NCBI GenBank assembly: GCA_027310725.1
Contig: DAIDAG010000059.1
Coordinates: 62,001 to 126,000 of the forward strand
Origin: Sideroxydans sp.
Lineage (GTDB): Bacteria > Pseudomonadota > Gammaproteobacteria > Burkholderiales > Gallionellaceae
Reading direction: 5' to 3'
Length of the DNA stretch: 64,000 bases
Shown: positions 39,895 to 49,510 of the stretch, piece after piece
Layout: every line of letters starts with the position of its first letter
Position numbering within the stretch: the first letter of the stretch is position 1
Program-made: the position numbers and the translations under genes
The notes under the pieces: model-generated
What the model was told of the DNA's origin: nothing
Seen by the model: only the letters and a program-made list of their open reading frames with translations
Databases searched by the model: none

Positions 39895-40683
39895 ATGACA
39901 CCGGATGACATCCGCTTCGCATCGGTCAAGGAGGACCGCGGGTGGTACTTCGTGGAGTACTTTCCTCCACACCCTGACTTTCGATTCTCGGTGCTCCAGC
40001 TTTCCGTTGTTGAGTCGCATGACGCCAACGCTGTAGCGAACGCGATGGAATACGAGGCAAGAGACTGGCTCCGGCGTTACCCGGTTCCGGTCATGGTGAC
40101 TGCCTTTTCTCTTGAGGGCGATGTCTTTCCCTTGCAGTCCGCTCGCCCGACTGACCACCTAATCGCTTTCTCCGACCCCACCCAATCAAAGGAAGTTCTT
40201 CGCTGGGAACTTGTCGCAGATGCGGAGTTGCCAGCAGTGGCCCTTGATCGCACGTTTCTGAAGAGGATCTTCGCAAACGTCCCTTCTAAGACAGGCCGAG
40301 AGATCCAGGCCGAGGCACAGAAACACATCACCACCCTAAAGGTCGGCTGGTGGATCGTCTTTCTCTGGGCCGTCGTCGTCCCCCTCGGAGTAGCCGTGCT
40401 GGAGTGGTGGAGTGATCTTCTGGGGCTGGTGGTTCTTGCGTATGCGTTCTTCAAGGCCGCGGTCGAAGCTCTACGTCTTACCGGACACCTCCCAAAATCA
40501 GAGCGAGAGCGGCAGAAGGAGGCTGAAGACTTGAAAATGCGCCACTACTACTATCACTGCGAGCGCAATCCGGAATCCTTTGAACGCCTAAAGGCTGACA
40601 ACTTCCGCCGCGAAGAAATTGAACGAACCAAGTCACAGGCTGCGGCACTCAAGACACAGCAGCATCCGTCTACTGATGGCTAA
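39895..40683 (+). CDS. cassette gene 3: hypothetical protein with central TM pair
   Basis: ORF between attC2 and putative attC3; hydrophobic WWIVFLWAVVVPLGVAVLEWWSDLLGLVVLAYAFF, charged C-terminus. Confidence 0.7.
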   Translation: MTPDDIRFASVKEDRGWYFVEYFPPHPDFRFSVLQLSVVESHDANAVANAMEYEARDWLRRYPVPVMVTAFSLEGDVFPLQSARPTDHLIAFSDPTQSKEVLRWELVADAELPAVALDRTFLKRIFANVPSKTGREIQAEAQKHITTLKVGWWIVFLWAVVVPLGVAVLEWWSDLLGLVVLAYAFFKAAVEALRLTGHLPKSERERQKEAEDLKMRHYYYHCERNPESFERLKADNFRREEIERTKSQAAALKTQQHPSTDG

Positions 40684-40773
40684 CCTCTCGATTAACCGAA
40701 CGCCCGGCAAGCTGCGCTTGCCGGTACCGTCCACCCTGAGGGCTCCGGTCGCCGGTTACCTTGGGCGTTGAAG
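40678..40773 (+). other. putative long attC site 3
   Basis: GGCTAAC...GGCAAGCTGCGCTTGCC...GCCGGTTACCTTGGGCGTTGAAG; right core is non-canonical. Confidence 0.45.
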
Positions 40774-40786
40774 GTCTGGTTTTGAG

Positions 40787-42017
40787 TTGCGATTTCAACC
40801 GGTCGATGCAACACATTGGTTAAACCGTTCTGCTGGTGTTTCGAAGTTTAACGTCTTTCGTGGACGTTCATTTAACTGACGAGCAACTGCATTGAGTTTC
40901 GATTGAGAGTGTACCGACAAGTCTGTTCCTTTGGGGAAGTACTGTCTCAATAAGCCGTTGGTATTCTCATTCGTTCCACGTTGCCAAGGATTCTGCGGAT
41001 CACAGAAATAGACTTTGATGTCGGTTGCCAGCGTGAATCGCTTGTGGTCGGACAGTTCCGTGCCACGATCCCAGGTCAGCGATTTGTAGAGTTCCTGCGG
41101 TAACTTATGAGCATGCTTAATCAGTGCGTTGATGACGATCTCGGTATCTTTGCTGGGAATCCTCACCAACATCACATAACGCGTCTGGCGTTCAACGAGG
41201 GTCGCAATCTGACTGCTACCACTGCCGCATAACAGATCTCCTTCCCAGTGTCCCGGTACCGCGCGATCTTCAACCGAGGCAGGACGCTCACTGATCGATA
41301 CGGCGTCGATAATCCTGCCGTGATCTTCTGTCTTCTGAGTATGATGACGTGAACGACGCATGACGCGAGTCCGCCGCAAGTGCGCCAGAAGCTCCTTCTT
41401 CAATGCGCCTCTGGCCTGGATATAGAGGCTGCGGTAGATGGTCTCGTGTGACACTTGGTAACTTTCGTCGCTTGGGTATGTCTGCTTCAGCCATCCGGCA
41501 ATCTGTTCCGGTGACCACAGCCCTTGGAGCTTAGCGGCCACGATGTGCGCCAACGCTCGATTCTCAACCAGTTTACAGGTCTTGGGGCGAAGTGTCCGAT
41601 CCCAAGCAGCCTGGTCAGCTTTACTGGCCCGATAGCATTCCTGACCACCGTTGCGCTTGATCTCGCGACTGATGGTGGATGGAGCACGCCCGAGGAAAGT
41701 TGCAATCGCGCGAGCCGACTGGCCAGCTACCACCGCACGCGATATTTCCTCTCGCTCAGGAAGCGTCAGCGCCAGTCTGGAACGGCGTCGTTGTGCCGGC
41801 CGTATTCCTCCAGTCTTGGCTAGAATCCCTTCGACCGATGAATGGTTTCGATCGAACAGTTGGGCAATGTGCTGGAGAGAGTCACCTTTCTGCCAGCGCT
41901 CCCACATTAACGCTATTTGACTTTCAGTATAATAAATCCGGGTTCTTCGTTTCATCTGCAACACTCCTTCTGCTTACGCAGATTCTAGTGTGTTGCATCG
42001 ACCGGTTGAAATCGCAA
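40787..42017 (-). mobile_element. IS30-family insertion sequence
   Basis: 29-bp perfect terminal inverted repeats TTGCGATTTCAACCGGTCGATGCAACACA at 40787-40815 and 41989-42017. Confidence 0.92.
40795..41955 (-). CDS. IS30-family transposase
   Basis: HTH (LTLPEREEISRAVVAGQSARAIATFLGRAPSTISREIKRNGG), DDE region GHWEGDLL, LTWDRGTEL, NPWQRGTNENTNGLLRQYFPKG. Confidence 0.95.
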   Translation of the reverse strand: MKRRTRIYYTESQIALMWERWQKGDSLQHIAQLFDRNHSSVEGILAKTGGIRPAQRRRSRLALTLPEREEISRAVVAGQSARAIATFLGRAPSTISREIKRNGGQECYRASKADQAAWDRTLRPKTCKLVENRALAHIVAAKLQGLWSPEQIAGWLKQTYPSDESYQVSHETIYRSLYIQARGALKKELLAHLRRTRVMRRSRHHTQKTEDHGRIIDAVSISERPASVEDRAVPGHWEGDLLCGSGSSQIATLVERQTRYVMLVRIPSKDTEIVINALIKHAHKLPQELYKSLTWDRGTELSDHKRFTLATDIKVYFCDPQNPWQRGTNENTNGLLRQYFPKGTDLSVHSQSKLNAVARQLNERPRKTLNFETPAERFNQCVASTG

Positions 42018-42261
42018 GTGCAAACTGGACGTAATTCAAATTCACGTGAATCGTCCGCTTTGGCCGAGAACCCGTCAGCCACGCTTGGCGCACCTGACTT
42101 TCGATAAATAGCCATTCTTTGAAAAATTTGGCGCACTCCTTGATTTCCATGTGCACGAATAAACCGATCTGAAAATCAGCCCGGATTGTCGCTTTCAGAT
42201 GTTTGCCAGTCTGGCATCGCCATTGCTGATCAATCTCGCAGTTCGGACAGGACGAGTTCAT
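42018..42261 (-). pseudogene. short ORF whose 3' end runs into the IS30 element (probably truncated)
   Basis: MNSSCPNCEIDQQWRCQTGKHLKATIRADFQIGLFVH... reads into the right IR. Confidence 0.4.
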
Positions 42262-42302
42262 CTTGTATACTTCTCTTTCCATAAATCTCACTGTTATACC
42301 CT

Positions 42303-43607
42303 ATGTCCGCGATCACCCAAACCCGAACTGCCGCTCATGAACTGATCGACTTCATTGATGCAAGCCCCAGCCCCTGGCACGCAGTGGCGAGTGCCGAGAT
42401 ACTGCTGCGGGCCAATGGGTTCACCAGGCTTGAAGAAGGTGAGCGATGGCAACTGGCGGCCAATGGGCGCTATTACGTCGTGCGTGGCGGCGCCTCAATG
42501 ATTGCATTCGTGCTGGGCAGCCAGCCCGTGGCCGAAGCGGGCTTTCGCATCGTCGGCGCGCATACCGATTCACCGGGTCTCAGGCTCAAGCCTAAGGCCG
42601 CCATGAGCGGCGACGGCATCTCGCGACTGGCGGTTGAAGTATATGGCGGACCAATATTGGCCACGTTCACCGACCGGGACCTGAGTCTGGCCGGTCGCGT
42701 CGTGTTGCGCGCGGCAGCTGGTCAGGAGACGCGATTGCTGCGCTTCGAGCAGCCGCTGGTGCGGCTTCCCAATCTGGCTATTCATATGAACCGCGAGGTA
42801 AATGAGCAAGGCTTGAAGCTCAACAAGCAAACGGAATTGCCGCTGATCCTGGGCCTGACGGGCGAAGGTGACAACGCCGAAGCGCAATTGCGCAAGCTCC
42901 TGGCTGACGCGGTGCAGGCCGATGCGGCGGATCTGCTGAGCTGGGAATTGTCAGTCTATGACGTGCAGAAGGGTTGCCTGTGGGGAGCAAACAACGAATT
43001 CATCGCCGATAGCCAGCTGGACAATCTTGCGTCCACTCACGCCGCACTCTCCGCGCTGATTGCGACGGAGCAGCCTGCCGCCACCTGCGTGGCAGCCTTC
43101 TTCGATCACGAGGAAGTGGGTAGCGAGAGCGCCACCGGGGCGGGCGGCAGTTTCGTGATGGATGTGCTGCACCGCATCAGCCTCCAGGCTGGATTGGATG
43201 AGGAGGACAGGCGACGCGCCATTGCGCGCAGTTTCTTCATCAGCGCCGACATGGCACATGCCTACAATCCGAACTTCCCGGGAGCCTACGAGCCCGGGCA
43301 TAAAGTGTTGGTGAATGGCGGCCCGGTCATCAAGACCAACGTGAACCAGCGCTACACCACCAATGCCGAGACTGCGGCACGTTTCATGACTCTTTGTGAA
43401 AAGGCAGGTGTGCCGTGCCAGCAGTATGCACATCGCAGCGACCTGGGTTGCGGCAGTACCATCGGTCCCATGATTGCGGCCCAGCTGGGCGTCGCGAGTG
43501 TGGACGTTGGTTCGCCGATGTGGGCGATGCATAGCGCGCGCGAAAGCGCCGGGGCTCATGATCACGCCTACATGATCGCGGCGCTGTCGGCGGCTTTTGG
43601 AAGCTGA
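42303..43607 (+). CDS. apeB: M18 family aminopeptidase
   Basis: IDFIDASPSPWHAVA; GAHTDSPGLRLKP; FDHEEVGSESATGAGGSF; DMAHAYNPNFP. Confidence 0.95.
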   Translation: MSAITQTRTAAHELIDFIDASPSPWHAVASAEILLRANGFTRLEEGERWQLAANGRYYVVRGGASMIAFVLGSQPVAEAGFRIVGAHTDSPGLRLKPKAAMSGDGISRLAVEVYGGPILATFTDRDLSLAGRVVLRAAAGQETRLLRFEQPLVRLPNLAIHMNREVNEQGLKLNKQTELPLILGLTGEGDNAEAQLRKLLADAVQADAADLLSWELSVYDVQKGCLWGANNEFIADSQLDNLASTHAALSALIATEQPAATCVAAFFDHEEVGSESATGAGGSFVMDVLHRISLQAGLDEEDRRRAIARSFFISADMAHAYNPNFPGAYEPGHKVLVNGGPVIKTNVNQRYTTNAETAARFMTLCEKAGVPCQQYAHRSDLGCGSTIGPMIAAQLGVASVDVGSPMWAMHSARESAGAHDHAYMIAALSAAFGS

Positions 43608-43655
43608 AGCAGCGATCGGCCGGATTGCGGCAGGCGACGTCCGGACTGATGCGTC

Positions 43656-43958
43656 CTAGCCGATGATTCCGCTCAACCCCTGCCGTATTTCCCGGATGAC
43701 CGATGTCGAAAAATGAGGGTCCACTTTATCAAGGGCCATGACGACCAGAAGTCCGACTATCAGGGGCTGGACGAGAATGAGCGCGAGCATGGCAAGGGTG
43801 GAAAGGAAGAGCCTCAGGTATTTCCCGGATCGATAATAATTCCTGAGTCGGGTCAGGATGGCGACGACGCGTTTGCGCATCAACATGATCTCGCTGACCA
43901 TCAGGAAAAACGCCAGGACGAAGCCGGCCATGATTGCGATATAGAGTTCTATGTTCAT
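43656..43958 (-). CDS. small hypothetical membrane protein
   Basis: MNIELYIAIMAGFVLAFFLMVSEIMLMRKRVVAIL; two hydrophobic segments. Confidence 0.55.
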   Translation of the reverse strand: MNIELYIAIMAGFVLAFFLMVSEIMLMRKRVVAILTRLRNYYRSGKYLRLFLSTLAMLALILVQPLIVGLLVVMALDKVDPHFSTSVIREIRQGLSGIIG

Positions 43959-44160
43959 GATTTCCTTTCGGCGCGCATGGCTGTAATTGCACACTCCCTG
44001 CAACAGCCGCCTGTCATATTTCAGCAACATTCCACGCTTAACATTACCGTAATAATTTCCGGGGATGGAATTTTGCTTTGAATCTCGATCGGCGGGTCAT
44101 CTCCCCGGCGTCTCCGCCAAACCAAGCAAATGGCCAATAGCCCACCGGGTGCAAGACAAA

Positions 44161-44868
44161 ATGTTGCAACATGCAAGCGGATACCCAGGCACGAATGCCG
44201 CCAAATCGATCCTTCTGATTGAAGACGATCCCATGATAGGCCAAAGCCTGATCCGGGCGCTGAACGATATCGGCATGAAGGTCGATTGGGCGCGGGACGG
44301 CATCAAGGGGCAGGCGTCCATTGAGTCGGGAGGCTACGACCTTGTCCTGCTCGATCTGGGGCTGCCCGGAAGATCGGGCATGGAAGTTCTGAGGGCGATG
44401 CGCGCCTGCGGAGACCGCACCCCTCTGTTCATCATCACTGCAAGAGACGAAATCGACGACCGGGTGATCGGCCTCGACGAAGGTGCCGACGATTACCTGG
44501 TCAAGCCGTTCGGGGTCAGGGAGCTGGTGGCCAGGATACTCGGCGTCCTGAAGCAAAACGGCGACAACACGCAGACATTGCTCGGCAGCGCGGAGATCAC
44601 GATAGACACGATGACCAAGGAAGCGACGTACCGCGGAAAGACCCACTTGCTGTCGGCGAGGGAATTCGCCCTGCTGCAAGCGCTCATCGAATATCCGGGA
44701 ATGATCCTGTCGCGCAGCCAGATCGAGGAACGCCTGTACGGCTGGAACGAGGACGTGGAAAGCAACGTCGTCGAAGTGCTGATCCACGCGGTGCGGAAAA
44801 AGTTCGACAACGAGATCATCCGCAACGTGCGCGGCATCGGCTGGATGGTGACCAAGCACACGCCATGA
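44161..44868 (+). CDS. OmpR-family response regulator (QseB/TctD-like)
   Basis: SILLIEDDPMIGQSLIRAL; VLLDLGLPGRSGMEVL; DDYLVKPF; C-terminal winged helix. Confidence 0.92.
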   Translation: MLQHASGYPGTNAAKSILLIEDDPMIGQSLIRALNDIGMKVDWARDGIKGQASIESGGYDLVLLDLGLPGRSGMEVLRAMRACGDRTPLFIITARDEIDDRVIGLDEGADDYLVKPFGVRELVARILGVLKQNGDNTQTLLGSAEITIDTMTKEATYRGKTHLLSAREFALLQALIEYPGMILSRSQIEERLYGWNEDVESNVVEVLIHAVRKKFDNEIIRNVRGIGWMVTKHTP

Positions 44869-46187
44869 TCTCCCTGAAACGACAACTTATCGTCTGGGCG
44901 CTCGGGCTTTTCACGGTAGTGGGATTGCTGGCGGGGGGGATCTCCTATCTGCTCGCGCTGCAGGATGCCAACGTGTTGCTCGACCACCAGCTGCTCCTGG
45001 TTGCCGGAAGTATCGACGAGGGCTCCCAGTTGCCCGCGATGCAGGCCAAATTCCTCGGCGAAAGCAGGGAAGAGCAGGAATCCGATTTTGTGATCCAGGT
45101 CTGGTACGGAAACGAAAAAGTACGCTCGTCCCACCCGGACTTCGACCTGTTGGAAGGGACTGCCACCGGCTATTCAAATATGTCGCTGCGCGGCCAACGA
45201 TGGAGGGCATACACCATCGTGTACCCAGATCGCACGGTGCAGGTTTCACAATCGCATGAGGTTCGCCGCAAGATCGCCACCAATGCGGCATTGCGTGCTT
45301 TGCTCCCCATTGCAGGGCTGTATTCGCTGTCATGGGTGCTAGTCGTATTCGGGATCGGCCGCATCTTCAAGCCGCTGGCCGAAGTGACCAAAGCGGCAAC
45401 GCAGCGCGATGCGTCCAGCCTGGATCCGCTCCCGATAGAACACATTCCGGCCGAGGTCGCTCCCTTGATTACCGAAATGAACGGCTTGATCCGGCGTGTC
45501 CGGGAAACGATAGACGCACAACGCCACTTCATGCTCGATGCGGCGCATGAACTGCGTACCCCGCTTGCCGCGCTGCAATTGCAGATCGAGAACCTGTCCC
45601 AGAGTCGCTCGCAGGACGATCTTGAAGCACGGATCGCAGAATTGAAATCGGGCATACAGCGTGCCTCGCATCTGGTCGGGCAATTGTTGCACATGGCCCG
45701 CTACGGGGCCGAAAAGCAGACGATCCGGACCGACTTGGATCTGGGGAAGCTCGTGAAGTCGTGTATCGCCGACTTCATTCCTATCGCCGAGAAGCGACGC
45801 ATCGATCTCGGCATGATCCACGATGAACCTGCGCTGATCCGGGCAAACGCGGGAGACCTTCGCATCCTGTTCAACAACCTTCTCGACAATGCCATTCGCT
45901 ACACGCCTGAAGGAGGACGTATCGACGTCAGCGTTGTCGTGGCGAACCGGAGGGCAAGCGTCGAGATACTGGATAACGGCCCCGGGATTCCCGAGGAACT
46001 ACTGCCGCGCGTGTTCGATCGCTTCTTCCGGGTCGGCGGCCACGAAATCGAAGGGAGCGGCATCGGGCTGGCCATCGTGAATGCGATCGCAAGCCAGGAG
46101 TCGGCGGAGATCAGGCTAAGCAACAGGCGGGACAGAAGCGGACTTCTTGCGTCAGTCTCATTCAATTTGTCCGCGGCACCGGCCTGA
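44865..46187 (+). CDS. sensor histidine kinase (QseC/TctE-like)
   Basis: H-box DAAHELRTPLAALQLQIENL; NNLLDNAIRYTPEGG; GSGIGLAIV; overlaps RR gene. Confidence 0.93.
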   Translation: MISLKRQLIVWALGLFTVVGLLAGGISYLLALQDANVLLDHQLLLVAGSIDEGSQLPAMQAKFLGESREEQESDFVIQVWYGNEKVRSSHPDFDLLEGTATGYSNMSLRGQRWRAYTIVYPDRTVQVSQSHEVRRKIATNAALRALLPIAGLYSLSWVLVVFGIGRIFKPLAEVTKAATQRDASSLDPLPIEHIPAEVAPLITEMNGLIRRVRETIDAQRHFMLDAAHELRTPLAALQLQIENLSQSRSQDDLEARIAELKSGIQRASHLVGQLLHMARYGAEKQTIRTDLDLGKLVKSCIADFIPIAEKRRIDLGMIHDEPALIRANAGDLRILFNNLLDNAIRYTPEGGRIDVSVVVANRRASVEILDNGPGIPEELLPRVFDRFFRVGGHEIEGSGIGLAIVNAIASQESAEIRLSNRRDRSGLLASVSFNLSAAPA

Positions 46188-46200
46188 TCGGACGGACTAA

Positions 46201-46391
46201 GGAAACGCCGATTAAGTCCGCCGTTCGTGGTGCACCCGCAAGTGGTAGGCCGTGGCTGTAAGGGGCCTTCGCCCCAACAGCACACGCACAGCTTGTCGAA
46301 CCATGAATGAACGACGACGCGCAATCAAGCAGATTGCGGAATCTGCCCTTCGACAAGCTCAGGGCGAACGGAGGACTTAATCGGCCTTTCC
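46201..46391. mobile_element. MITE-like 191-bp repeat with 27-bp terminal inverted repeats
   Basis: ggaaacgccgattaagtccgccgttcg vs reverse complement of cgaacggaggacttaatcggcctttcc: 25/27; contains a ccttcgacaagctcagggcgaac motif. Confidence 0.75.
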
Positions 46392-46462
46392 CTGAATAAA
46401 AAATAAAGCACTTCAGCCGCTTGCACAGAATCATTCGACCGGATTACCGGCAAGTAAAGAAA

Positions 46463-46480
46463 GTGTCATAAATATTTCAC
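46463..46480 (+). promoter_or_regulatory. candidate PhoB (Pho) box
   Basis: GTGTCATAAATATTTCAC matches 15/18 of CTGTCATAWAWCTGTCAY; about 100 bp upstream of the TonB receptor ATG. Confidence 0.5.
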
Positions 46481-46583
46481 CTTGATTTAAGTCTGCCTGC
46501 GTACTTTGCGCCCTCGCCAAGTCAGCCGTTGAGCAACTGCTTGATGCAAGCGCCGATTTAATATAATTTTTCAGGAGGAAGAG

Positions 46584-48776
46584 ATGCAAGTCAGCTTTGA
46601 ATTCAAGATGAAACACCTCACGCATTTGATATTGTGTGCAGCACTGGCAACCGCCGCGCAAGGCTCTTTCGCCGAGGATGTCGTCGATCTGGGTACGGTA
46701 CAGAACACGGCAGGTGCCGACAATTCCGCGACTGCGAAGGATTCCGCATCCTATCAGGCACCGACTAAAGGTTCCCTGGTTGCGACGCAGCCCCAGTCCG
46801 TGATCAGCCAGCATTTCATCCAGGAAAACGCGTCCGCCGCGTCCAATTTTTCTGACATCGTGAATATCGCGCCCAGCGTGTTCAGCGTCGACCCCAACGG
46901 CCCTGGCCTGATGGAAACGCAGAGCCTGACCATGCGCGGCTTCCAGAACGGCCAATACAACGTCACCTTCGACGGGATTCCCTGGGGCGACTCTAACGAC
47001 TTCACGCAACATACCACGTCCTATTTCATGCAGCAGGACATCGGCAACATCGTCGTCGATCGCGGTCCCGGCGACGCCAGCAATATCGGCAACGCCACCT
47101 TCGGCGGCACGATCGCCGTCAATTCCAAGGATCCGATGCAGGAAGCGAACACCAACCTTTACGCCTCTCTCGGCAGCTTCAATACGCGTCTGTTCGGCGC
47201 GCAACTGGATACCGGCGTCCTGAAGAATGACGGTGATGCCAGCGCGTTCGTCGATTACAAGAACCTGACCTCGGACGGCTACCTGACCAACGCCGGGCAA
47301 CGCCGCGAAAACATCTTCTTCAAATATTCCAGGCCGGTATCGGACAATACCGTGCTGACTTTCGTGACGATGCAGAACAAGCTGCACCAGAACGTGGCCC
47401 TGGGCACGACCGCAGCCAACATTCAAAAATACGGCCCGAATTTCGGGCTGAACAACGATCCGACCAGCCAGGACTATTTCGGATATAACTACGACAACAT
47501 CACTTCCGATTTCGAATACCTCGACCTGAAATCCCAGCAGGGTGATCTGGCAATAGACAACAAGCTATATACCTATGCCTACTACCACGACGGCTTTAAT
47601 GGAGCAGATCCCGGCCTTGGCCAACCGAACGGCACAAGCTACGGCCCGAACAATGTACCCGGACAGATGATGACCATGAACTACAGGTCTGTCGGCGACA
47701 TGCTGCGCATGTCCGAGGCGATGGGAGCAGGCAAACTGGACTTCGGCTTCTGGGTCGATTACCAGACCAACAACCGCTGGCAAAAGGAAGTCGACTACAC
47801 ATTGGGCGGCGCACTTGATCTCGCCGCCGGCAAGGTTGGCGCGATGGACCGCAACATGAGAGACACCCTGACCACCATCCAGCCCTATGTGCAGTATGAG
47901 TGGAAAGCGACGGACGCCCTGACCGTGACACCGGGCCTGAAGTACGTATCCTTTAACCGCACCATCGATGCGGCCGTGAATCAGGGAGCGACCAACGCCC
48001 CGTTGAATTCATCGCAGACATGGACCAAGGCATTGCCCACATTGACCGCCCATTACATGATCCAACCGGAGTGGTCGGCTTATGCGCAATATGCCCAGGG
48101 CATGCTGGCGCCGAACATCAACGCGTTCTATCCGGCCGGTGGCACGACCGCGACGATTCCTTCGCAACTGTCCCCCGAGCAATCGACGAACTACCAGCTC
48201 GGCACGACCTGGGCCAGCAAGCGCCTGACCCTGTCCGGCGATGTCTATTTGGTCGACTTTTCCAACCAGAACACCGGCACGCCTTGCGGAATCTACACCT
48301 GCTATAACAACACGGGCGGCGTGAAATACAACGGCGTTGAGGGCGAAGGCACTTATGTTCTGGGTTCGGGTATGAGCCTCTACGGCAACTATGCCATCAA
48401 CAACTACTCGATGAGCACCGCTGGCGGGACATTGCAGAATGTGCCCAAGAATACGGCGACCGCAGGCCTGATCTACAACCAGGGGCCGGCTTATGCTTCC
48501 CTGATCGCGAAGGAAGTCGGGCAGCGCTACAGCGGTGTGGACGTCAATGGCAATGCGATCCCGTTTGCGAGCTACACCATCGTGAACTTCGCATCGAGCT
48601 ACACGTTCAGCAAGGACGACGGCCTGGGCAAGAACACCAAGGTCGGATTCCAGATCAACAACCTGTTGAACAAAAATAACATCTTTGCATCGTTTGCCAA
48701 TGATGCAAACGGCAACCCGATGTTCTACACGATACCGACGCGCAGCTTCATGGTGTCGTTGTCGGCAGATATGTAA
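46584..48776 (+). CDS. TonB-dependent outer-membrane receptor
   Basis: Signal peptide, plug domain (QSLTMRGFQNGQYNVTFDGIPWGDSND; IVVDRGPGDASNIGNATFGGTI), C-terminal aromatic-rich barrel strand (SFMVSLSADM). Confidence 0.93.
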   Translation: MQVSFEFKMKHLTHLILCAALATAAQGSFAEDVVDLGTVQNTAGADNSATAKDSASYQAPTKGSLVATQPQSVISQHFIQENASAASNFSDIVNIAPSVFSVDPNGPGLMETQSLTMRGFQNGQYNVTFDGIPWGDSNDFTQHTTSYFMQQDIGNIVVDRGPGDASNIGNATFGGTIAVNSKDPMQEANTNLYASLGSFNTRLFGAQLDTGVLKNDGDASAFVDYKNLTSDGYLTNAGQRRENIFFKYSRPVSDNTVLTFVTMQNKLHQNVALGTTAANIQKYGPNFGLNNDPTSQDYFGYNYDNITSDFEYLDLKSQQGDLAIDNKLYTYAYYHDGFNGADPGLGQPNGTSYGPNNVPGQMMTMNYRSVGDMLRMSEAMGAGKLDFGFWVDYQTNNRWQKEVDYTLGGALDLAAGKVGAMDRNMRDTLTTIQPYVQYEWKATDALTVTPGLKYVSFNRTIDAAVNQGATNAPLNSSQTWTKALPTLTAHYMIQPEWSAYAQYAQGMLAPNINAFYPAGGTTATIPSQLSPEQSTNYQLGTTWASKRLTLSGDVYLVDFSNQNTGTPCGIYTCYNNTGGVKYNGVEGEGTYVLGSGMSLYGNYAINNYSMSTAGGTLQNVPKNTATAGLIYNQGPAYASLIAKEVGQRYSGVDVNGNAIPFASYTIVNFASSYTFSKDDGLGKNTKVGFQINNLLNKNNIFASFANDANGNPMFYTIPTRSFMVSLSADM

Positions 48777-48837
48777 TTACTTTCCGACCAACCAAGCCAT
48801 GGGGGAGCTTGTCTCCCCCATTACCAATTTAGAGATC

Positions 48838-49509
48838 ATGAATATTTCACACATACTTGAACTTGCAAACGACTCCGGCGGCACGCTGTACCTGATGCTG
48901 CTGCTGTTGCTGATCGCGCTCACCGTGATCATCGAGCGCACCCGCTACCTTTCCAACATGCAGCATGGCGGCGAGCAACTGATCGCGATGCTGAAGGAAG
49001 GGGCGAACAAGGCGACGCTGGCCCTGCCCGAAATGCTCGCGCAACTGCCGCATGCGAACCTGTTTGTTACGCTGCAGAACGAGCCGGTCAGCAATGCGGA
49101 CCGCGCCACGCTCGACGGCCATCTGGAAGAGGCGATCATGCACGAGGTGCCCACGCTCGACCGTTCCCTGTGGATGCTCGATACCGTGATCACGCTGGCG
49201 CCGCTGCTGGGTCTGTTCGGTACCATCGTCGGCATGTTCAACGCGTTCCACGCGCTGGGCGACGTCCAGAACGACGCCACGCAAGTGACGGGCGGCATCG
49301 CCGAGGCGCTGATCGCCACGGCATCCGGCCTGTTCATCGCGATGATCGGCCTGGTGTTCTTCAATGCCCTGAATACCCGGGTGCGCATCATTCTGCACCA
49401 GCTGGAAACGATCAAGATCATGCTGCTGAACCGTCACGACCAGTTCAGGACCCAGGCGGCACCGACGCGCTGTGCGGTCGAAGTGCTTCACACGCAGGCG
49501 AGGGCATGA
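48838..49509 (+). CDS. exbB: ExbB/TolQ-like proton channel
   Basis: LDTVITLAPLLGLFGTIVGMFNAFHALGDV; GGIAEALIATASGLFIAMIGLVFFN. Confidence 0.92.
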   Translation: MNISHILELANDSGGTLYLMLLLLLIALTVIIERTRYLSNMQHGGEQLIAMLKEGANKATLALPEMLAQLPHANLFVTLQNEPVSNADRATLDGHLEEAIMHEVPTLDRSLWMLDTVITLAPLLGLFGTIVGMFNAFHALGDVQNDATQVTGGIAEALIATASGLFIAMIGLVFFNALNTRVRIILHQLETIKIMLLNRHDQFRTQAAPTRCAVEVLHTQARA

Positions 49510-49510
49510 G

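Noticed and set aside
38300-42300. Integron integrase gene
   Set aside because: Only transposase found is IS30-type (DDE); no tyrosine recombinase motif in any frame of the window
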